From contig NZ_RSEC01000060.1 in the NCBI RefSeq assembly GCF_003937945.1, positions 558,001 through 622,000 on the forward strand: a stretch of 64,000 nt of DNA, written 5' to 3'. This stretch comes from Amycolatopsis eburnea. GTDB lineage: Bacteria; Actinomycetota; Actinomycetes; Mycobacteriales; Pseudonocardiaceae. How positions within the stretch are numbered: position 1 is the stretch's first letter; each line of letters opens with the position of its first letter. The notes below the pieces were generated by a model. That model worked only from the letters and a program-made list of their open reading frames with translations, was not told the origin of the DNA and made no database searches. The position numbers and the translations under genes were made by a program. Below, one piece after another: positions 35,395-43,000 of the stretch.

Positions 35395-36898
35395 CCCGCA
35401 CGGTGTGCGCGCCCGCCGCCAGCGACACCGGACGGGCGACCGTGCTCCACGTCGTCCAAGCACCGGTCGGCGGGAACGGGACACCCGTGGCCACCACCGT
35501 GCCGTCGACCGCGATGTCAACCGGGCGCGCCGCCGTCGTGCCGTTGGCGTAGCCGAACGTCAGCGCCGACGCCGGGCCGGTGACCTGCCATTCGACGTAG
35601 CTGCCGACGGCGTTGGCCCCGTTCGCGAAGCCGGTCCCCGAGAAGCCCGCGTGGTTCGCGTCGATCGTGCCGCCCGCGGAGACGGTCGCGGATTCGGCTT
35701 CGTAGCGAGCAGCCCCGGAAGACAAGCGGTACAGCACCGTCGCGTGCGAGGGCACCGAGGCGCTGATCGTCCCCGTGGTGCTCCGGACGGCTTTGCTCCA
35801 CAAGTCCTTCAGCGTGTACGACGACGCGCCGCCGATGCCCGTCGCGGAGGCCGAAGTGCTGATCGTCGCCGTCGCCGACGTCTCGTTGGACAGCGCCACC
35901 GCGCGGTCGCCGTTCGCGAGCACCTTGCTGTAGACGACGAGCCCGCCGTTCGCGCTCAGCACCGTCGCCTGCTTGCCCAGCGGGTCCTGGTCGAGCGCGA
36001 TCACGTCGGTGTTTTTGAGGATCGCGAAGCTGTCGTCGGACGCCTTCCGCAGGTCGCTGCCGATGAGCAGCGGCGCCGCCATCATCGCCCACAGGCTGAA
36101 GTGCGTGCGGTACTCCGCCGCGGTCATGCCGCCGTTGCCGACCTCCAGCATGTCCGGGTCGTTCCAGTGCCCGGGTCCGGCGTACTGGGCGAGGCCGCGA
36201 TTGGTCTGGGCCTTGCCGATCATGCTCGACCACTTGTCCGAGATGTCGCCGGTGGTGCGCCACAGGTTCCCGACGGGCGCGGCCCACGTCCACGGCTTGT
36301 TCTGCCCCCACTCGCAGATCGAATAGGCGATGGGGCGGCCGGACTTCGCGAGCGCGTCCCGCATCGCCTTGTACCGCTGCTGCGCGTCGACACCCTGGTT
36401 GTTGCAGTTGTCGTACTTGAGGTAGTCGACGCCCCACGACGCGAAGAGGTTCGCGTCCTGCTGCTCGTGCCCCAGCGCGCCGGGGAAGCCGGCGGTGTTG
36501 CACGTCTTCGTCCCGGCGCTGGTGTAGATGCCGAACTTCAGGCCCTTGCCGTGCACGTAGTCGGCGAGAGCCTTGATACCGCCGGGAAAGCGCGCGGGAT
36601 CGGGCACGAGGTCGCCCGCGGAGTTGCGCGCGGGCAGCGCCCAGCAGTCGTCGATGTTGACGTAGGTGTAGCCCGCGGCTTTGAGGCCCTTGCTGACGAA
36701 GATGTCCGCGATGCCCTTGATCATGGCTTCGTTGAACTCGGCCCGGCACTGCGTCGAGTTCCAGTTGTTGAAGCCCATCGGCGGCGTTCGCAGCAGGCCG
36801 TTTTCGAGGGCCGACGCCGGGGACGAGCCCAGGACGAGACCGCTTGCCGCGATCACGAGCGCGGCGGCCGCGCTCGTGCTGCGCCGGAGTGAGGACAT
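35336..36898 (-). CDS. Secreted GH27 alpha-galactosidase with C-terminal CBM
   Basis: A 520-residue protein with a Sec signal peptide (cleavage near Ala30). The GH27 barrel starts at TPPMGFNNWN; the nucleophile is Asp163 in YLKYDNC and the acid/base is Asp218 in RTTGDISD. Substrate-site strings NIDDCW, GPGHWNDPDMLEVG and APLLIGSDLR are typical. A C-terminal antiparallel domain follows, then a CBM35/CBM6-type module (about 385-520, starting YEAESATVSAGG). The enzyme removes terminal alpha-1,6-galactose from galacto-oligosaccharides and galactomannans outside the cell. A promoter-like pair lies just upstream. It is the last gene before the PKS cluster and has no link to it. Confidence 0.95.
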   Translation of the reverse strand: MSSLRRSTSAAAALVIAASGLVLGSSPASALENGLLRTPPMGFNNWNSTQCRAEFNEAMIKGIADIFVSKGLKAAGYTYVNIDDCWALPARNSAGDLVPDPARFPGGIKALADYVHGKGLKFGIYTSAGTKTCNTAGFPGALGHEQQDANLFASWGVDYLKYDNCNNQGVDAQQRYKAMRDALAKSGRPIAYSICEWGQNKPWTWAAPVGNLWRTTGDISDKWSSMIGKAQTNRGLAQYAGPGHWNDPDMLEVGNGGMTAAEYRTHFSLWAMMAAPLLIGSDLRKASDDSFAILKNTDVIALDQDPLGKQATVLSANGGLVVYSKVLANGDRAVALSNETSATATISTSASATGIGGASSYTLKDLWSKAVRSTTGTISASVPSHATVLYRLSSGAARYEAESATVSAGGTIDANHAGFSGTGFANGANAVGSYVEWQVTGPASALTFGYANGTTAARPVDIAVDGTVVATGVPFPPTGAWTTWSTVARPVSLAAGAHTVRVTATTADGPANLDYLDLSR

Positions 36899-36936
36899 GC
36901 GTGCTCCCGGAGGTGAGAGGGGGACGACCTCCGGTT

Positions 36937-36966
36937 AGTAAAGGTTCCTTCCGATCAGCGCGTCAA
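36937..36966 (-). promoter_or_regulatory. Promoter of the alpha-galactosidase gene
   Basis: On the minus strand: -35 TTGACG (36966-36961), an 18-nt spacer and -10 TTTACT (36942-36937), about 40 nt before the ATG. The spacer contains AAGGAACCTT, a 4-bp arm inverted repeat that could be an operator. The rest of the 102-bp gap to the PKS stop holds no clear terminator. Confidence 0.6.
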
Positions 36967-37000
36967 GGTGTGGTGCACGAAACATCAGATATCATCCCGG

Positions 37001-40000
37001 TCACCGGCACGACATCGGCAGTTCCTCCACCAGCCAGGCGTGCAGCTGACGCGCCGCGTCGGCCACGTCCTCCCCCGTCTTCAGGGTCAGGACCGGTACC
37101 CGCGGCTCGGCGGCCGCCGCGCCGAACAGCCGCAGGTAGGCGCCGACGGTCGTGAGTTCGGCGTCCGTGACGCTCTCGGGAAGCTCGTCGAACTCGACCT
37201 CCGCCGGATCGGCGAGCACGACACCGGTCGCCCCGGCCACGTCCGCCACGGCGGCCGCGAGCAGGGCGCCCGAGCCGGACCCGAGCACGACGAACGGTTC
37301 GCCGGCCGCCTGCTCGCGGATCGCCTCGGCCGCCGACGCGACCAGCGTGTCCAGTTCGGCCGGTGCGGACGTCTCACCGTCGAAACCGGGCGCGGGCAGC
37401 AGCCACGCCTCGCGGACGCCGTCGAACCGCACGGTCACCTCTTCGCACCACTGCGTCGAGCCGGTGAGCGTGCCGAACGCGAAGAGCAGCGGGCGGGACG
37501 CGCCCGTCGCCACGCGCTTCGGCCGCGGAGTCCACGGGACCGGCGGCAGGAACTGCGACGCCGTGGCGAGGAACGTCCGGAATTCGTCGGTGCGGCCGGT
37601 TTCCCTCGCCGTCCTGAGCAGGGCGCCGAGCGAACCGCCCGTGTCCGGCGCGGCCAGGGAGACGTTGGCCAGCAGGTGGTCGGTGAGTTCGGCGACCGTC
37701 GGGAAGTCCCAGACGAGCGCGGCGGGCAGCTCGAGCCCGGTCGCCGCGCTGATCCGGTTCCGCAGCTCGACGACGCCGAGGGAGGTGAACCCCAGCTCGG
37801 CGAACGCGGATTCCGGCTCGACGGCCTCGACGGACGGGTGCCCGAGCGTCGCCGCGACCTCCGCCCGGACCCAGCCGAGGAGCCACGCGGGCCGGTCACC
37901 GGCCGGAAGCTCCGCCAACCGCCCGGTGATGGACTCGACCACTGCCGGCACTTCGCCGCCTTCGGGCACGACGGTCTCCGGCAGCACCATGTCGAGCCAG
38001 TACCGGCTGCGCTGGAACGCGTAGGTCGGCAGGTCGACGCGGACAGCTCCGGGGAAGAACGACTCCCAGCCGACGTCGACCCCAAAGGCGTGAACAGTGC
38101 TCAACGCGGTGAGCAGTGCTCTCTCTTCAGAGCGGTCGCGTCGCAACGCCGGGACGGCGACGCAGTCCCCGCCGAGGGTCTCCCTGGTCATCGCGCTGAG
38201 CACGCCGTCCGGCCCCAGTTCCAGGAACGTCGTCACGCCTTCGGTTTCAAGAGTGCGCACCGCATCGGCGAAGCGGACTGCCTCACGCACGTGCCGCACC
38301 CAGTAGTCGGCGGTGAACGGCTCCGCGAGAGCACCGCTCACATTCGAGATCACCGGTATCGTCGCGGAGCGATGCTCCAACGACTCGGCGACCGCGCGGA
38401 ACTCCTCCAGCATCGGGTCCATCAACGGCGAGTGGAACGCGTGGCTGACGGTCAGGCGCTTGGTCTTCGGGAACTGCGCTGCGATGGCCAGGACCGCGGC
38501 TTCCTCGCCGGAGATGACGACCGACTCGGGGCCGTTGACCGCGGCGATCGAGACGCCCTCGGTCAGGGTGATCGCGGACTCCGGAGCGGCGATCGAGACC
38601 ATCGCACCGCCGGCGGGCAGGGCTTGCATGAGGGAGGCGCGCGCGGCGACCAGGCGGCAAGCGTCCTCCAGGGAAAGGACCCCTGCGACGTGGGCGGCGG
38701 AGATCTCGCCGATCGAGTGCCCGGCCACGAAGTCCGGGCGGATGCCGAACGACTCGACCAGGCGGTAGAGGGCGACCTCGACCGCGAAGAGCGCGGGCTG
38801 GGTGAACTCGGTGCGATCCAGCAGCTCGGGCGTGGCGAGCGCCTCGCGAAGCGCGGGATCGAAGTGGGTGAGGATCTCGTCGAAAGCCGCCGCGTAGACC
38901 GGGAAGCGAGGGTAAAGCTCCTGGCCCATGCCGACCCGCTGCGCACCCTGGCCAGTGAACAGCGCCGCCAGGCGGCCGGGACGTTCACGGCCGGTGACCA
39001 CGTTCGGTGCGGCCCGGCCGTCGGCCAGCGCGGCCAGCCCGGCCGAAAGCTCTTCGGCGGTAGTGCCGTGAACCACCGCTCGATGCGCGAAGCGGCTTCG
39101 CGAAGAAGCCAAGGACAACCCGACGTCGGCCGGGTGTTCAGTGACACCAACCAGCTGGGCAGCCTGCGCCCGGAGCGCCGCCTCACTACGACCCGACAAC
39201 ACCCACGGCAGCACGCCCGTCTCGCCGCGCTCCGGAACAACCACCGGCGCAGGAGGAGCCTGTTCGAGGATCGCGTGCGCGTTGGTCCCGCTGACACCGA
39301 ACGACGACACCCCGGCCCGCCGCGGCCGGTCGGACACCCACTCGCGGGCTTCCGTCAGCAGCTCCACCGAGCCGGCCGTCCAGTCCACATGGGACGACGG
39401 CTCGTCGACGTGCAGCGTGGGCGGCAGGACACCGTGCCGCATCGCCATGATCATCTTGATCACGCCGCCGACGCCGGCCGCCGCCTGGGTGTGGCCGATG
39501 TTGGACTTCAGCGAGCCGAGCCAGAGCGGCGCCGAGCGGTCCTGGCCGTACGTCGCCAGGATGGCCTGCGCCTCGATCGGGTCGCCGAGCGTCGTGCCGG
39601 TGCCGTGGCCTTCCACGACGTCCACTTCGGACGGCTGCAACCCGGCCCCGGCCAGTGCGGCGCGGATGACCCGCTGCTGCGACGGTCCATTCGGGGCAGT
39701 GAGGCCGTTGGAGGCGCCGTCGGAGTTCACCGCCGTGCCGCGGATCACCGCGAGCACCGGGTGGCCCAGCCGCCGGGCGTCGGAAAGCCGTTCCACAGCC
39801 AGGATTCCCGCGCCTTCACCCCAGCCGGTGCCGTCGGCGGCGTCGGCGAAGGACTTGCAGCGGCCGTCGGCGGCGAGCCCGCGCTGACGGCTGAAGTCGA
39901 TGAACACCCCCGGCGTCGAAAGCACCGTGACGCCGCCGGCCAGCGCGAGGTCGCACTCGCCCTGCCGCAGCGACTGGCACGCCAGGTGCAGTGCCACCAG

Positions 40001-43000
40001 CGAAGACGAACACGCCGTGTCCACCGTGAGCGCCGGGCCTTCCAGCCCGAACGCGTACGCGATGCGGCCGGACACCACGCTCGCCGAGCTGCCGGTGCCG
40101 AGGAAGCCGTCGACGCCCTCGGGCACGGCGAGCGGCCGGGACGCGTAGTCCGAGTACATCACGCCGGTGAACACGCCGGTCCGGCTGCCGCGCAACGACT
40201 CCGGGTCGATGCCCGCGCGTTCCAGTGCCTCCCAGGACGTCTCGAGCAGGAGCCGCTGCTGGGGGTCCATCGCGAGCGCCTCGCGGGGCGAGATGCCGAA
40301 GAAGCCCGCGTCGAAGTCGGCGGCGTCGTAGAGGAACGCGCCTTCCTTGGCGTAGCTGGTGCCGGGGTGGTCGGGGTCCGGGTCGTACAGCGCGTCGAGG
40401 TCCCAGCCGCGGTCGTCCGGCAGGCCCGCGACGGCGTCGCGGCCCGCGGCGACCAGGTCCCACAGGTCTTCGGGGCCGCGGACGCCACCCGGGTAGCGGC
40501 AGCCGATGCCGACGACGACGATCGGGTCGCCGTCCACCCGGCGTTCCCGCACCACGACCTGCGACGACTCCCCGGAAACCCGTTCGACGACGTACCGGGT
40601 GAGTGCCTGCGGGTTCGGGTGGTCGAAGACGAGCGTCGCCGGCAGCCGCAGGCCGGTTTCCGCGGCGAGCCGGTTGCGCAGCTCCAGCGCCGTCAGCGAG
40701 TCGAAGCCGAGTTCCTTGAAGGCGCGGCCCGGTTCGACCGCGGCCGCCGAGCCGTACCCGAGCACGCCCGCGACCAGGCCGCGGACGAGTTCGAGGACCT
40801 GGCGGGTCCGGTCGTCCGCGCCGAGCCCGGCCAGCCGCTCGGCGAACGACGACTTCGCGACCGCCGCCGCGGCCTGCCGTCGGGCGGGCGGCAGCAAGCC
40901 GTGGAGGAGCGCCGGCGTCACGGGCTGACGGCGCAGCGCGGCCAGCTCCAGCCGGACCGGCGCGAGCACGGCCTGGTCCGCGGCGACCGCCCGGTCGAAC
41001 AGCGCCAGCCCGGCCTCGCTGGTCAACGGCGTCATGCCCGCGCCGGCCATGCGGTGCAGGTCGCCCTCGGCGAGGTGCCCGGTCATCGAGCTGGCCTCGG
41101 CCCAGAGTCCCCAGGCCAGCGCCACCGCGGGCAGGCCGTGGGCGCGGCGGTGCTGGGCGAGCGCGTCGAGGTAGGCGTTCGCGGCGGCGTAGTTGGCCTG
41201 GCCCGCGCCGCCCATGGTGGCGGCGAAGGACGAGAACAGCACGAACGCCGATAGCCCGGAGGTGAGTTCGTGCAGGTTGCGGGCCGCGTCGGCCTTGGGC
41301 CGCAGCACGGTGTCCAGTCGCTCCGGCGTGAGCGATTCGACGACGCCGTCGTCGAGGACGCCGGCCGCGTGCACCACCGCCGAAACGGGGTGCTCGGCCA
41401 GGACCGCCGCCAGCTGCGCGCGATCGGCGACGTCGCAGGCGATCGCCGTCGCGGTGGCGCCGAGCCCGGAAAGCTCGGCGAGGAGTTCGGGCGCGGGAGC
41501 GCTGCGGGACAACAGAAGCAGCCGCCGGACACCGTGGCTGGTGACCAGGTGCCGGGCGACCAACCCGCCGAGCAGGCCGGACGCCCCGGTGATCAGCACC
41601 GCGTCGGCACCCCACTCAGGCTTACTGTCCGAAGTGGACGCGCGCGCCAGCCGTGGGACGTGCCACTTCCCGTCGCGCAGCGCCAGCTGGGGTTCCCCGC
41701 TGGGCAGTTCCGCCGGGACCTCGCCGGCGTCGAGCAGCACGAACCGGCCGGGGTTCTCGGCCTGGGCCGAACGCACCAGGCCGGTGACGGCCGCCGCGGC
41801 GAGGTTCGGCACGTCTTCGCCGCCGACCGAGACCGCACCCGTGGTCGCGATGACCGAGAGTTCTTCGGAGGCCAGTGCCTCCTGGAGTCGCGTGAGGACG
41901 GCCGCTGTCGTCTCCCGCACTGTCCCTTCCGGAACCCGGAAGACGGTGAAGTCGCTGGTCAGCTCGGTGCCGGTCAGCTCGGGCCAGATGACTTCGAAGA
42001 GCGCGTCCGAAGTGGACTCCGTCTTGGCGGGCGTCCGCAACGTCAGCGACCGGACCTCGCCGACCGGGGCGCCGGTCTCGTCGGCCAGGGTCAGCGCGAC
42101 GGCGTCGCCGGACACCGGCGTCAACGTCACCCGCAGCACGGTCGCGCCGGACGCGGTCAGCGAGACGCCGCTCCAGGCGAACGGCAGCTTCGGCCCGTCC
42201 GCGGTCGCCGAAAGCGCACCGAACCCGGCCGCGTGCAGGGCCGCGTCGAGCAGTGCCGGGTGCAGGCCGAACCGGGCCGCTTCGGCGCGCAAGGCCTCGG
42301 GCAACTCGACTTCGGCGAAGACCTCGCTCCCCCGGGTCCAGACCGCACGCAGCCCGCGGAACGCCGGGCCGTAGTCGACACCGGTCGCCGCCATGGCCGG
42401 GTAGAAGCCGTCCAGCTCGACCCGCTCGGCCCCCGCCGGCGGCCACTCGGAGGCCGCACTTTCACGTGAAAGTGCGGCCTCCGAAAGGAAGCCGGTCGCG
42501 TGGCGGGTCCACGGGGTGAACTCGTCCGGTCGCGAGTGGATGGTGAGGTCGCCGTCGCCGGCCACCGAAACCTGGAGGTGCACGCCGCCCGTGGCCGGCA
42601 GCACCAGCGGCGTCTCGAGCGTGAGTTCGTCGAGGGTGCGGCGGCCGACCTGGTCACCGGCGCGGATCGCGAGTTCGACGAACGCCGTGCCCGGCAACAG
42701 GACTTCGCCGCCGACGCGATGGTCGGCCAGCCACGGGAGGTTGTGCAGTGACAGCTTTCCGGTCAGCACGGCGCCACCGGAGTCCGCGAGCCCGACCACG
42801 GCACCGAGCAGCGGGTGTTCCGCCGGGGTGAGCCCGAGGCCGCCCGCGTCGCCGATCGCCACCAGCCGCGGCCAGTACCGCTCGTGCTGGAACGCGTACG
42901 TCGGCAGTTCGGTGCGCCGCGCGCCGGGGAAGGCGTCGTCCCAGCGGACGTCGACGCCGTGCACCCAGGCTTCGGCCAGCGACGTGTGGAACCGGGCGAG

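Noticed and set aside
37001..37120. Frameshift hiding the missing thioesterase His segment
   Set aside because: The frame stays well coded up to the stop and the remaining DNA is too short to hold about 30 extra residues in any frame; a deletion fits better, though sequencing error cannot be fully excluded.
36968..41254. Very long open frame (about 1428 codons) on the plus strand across the PKS
   Set aside because: It is antisense to clear KS-AT-ACP domains, is Arg/Gly/Ala-rich without any motif, and results from high GC at third positions. The same holds for the long plus-strand frames at 42815-47713, 48242-52108 and 53357-56671.
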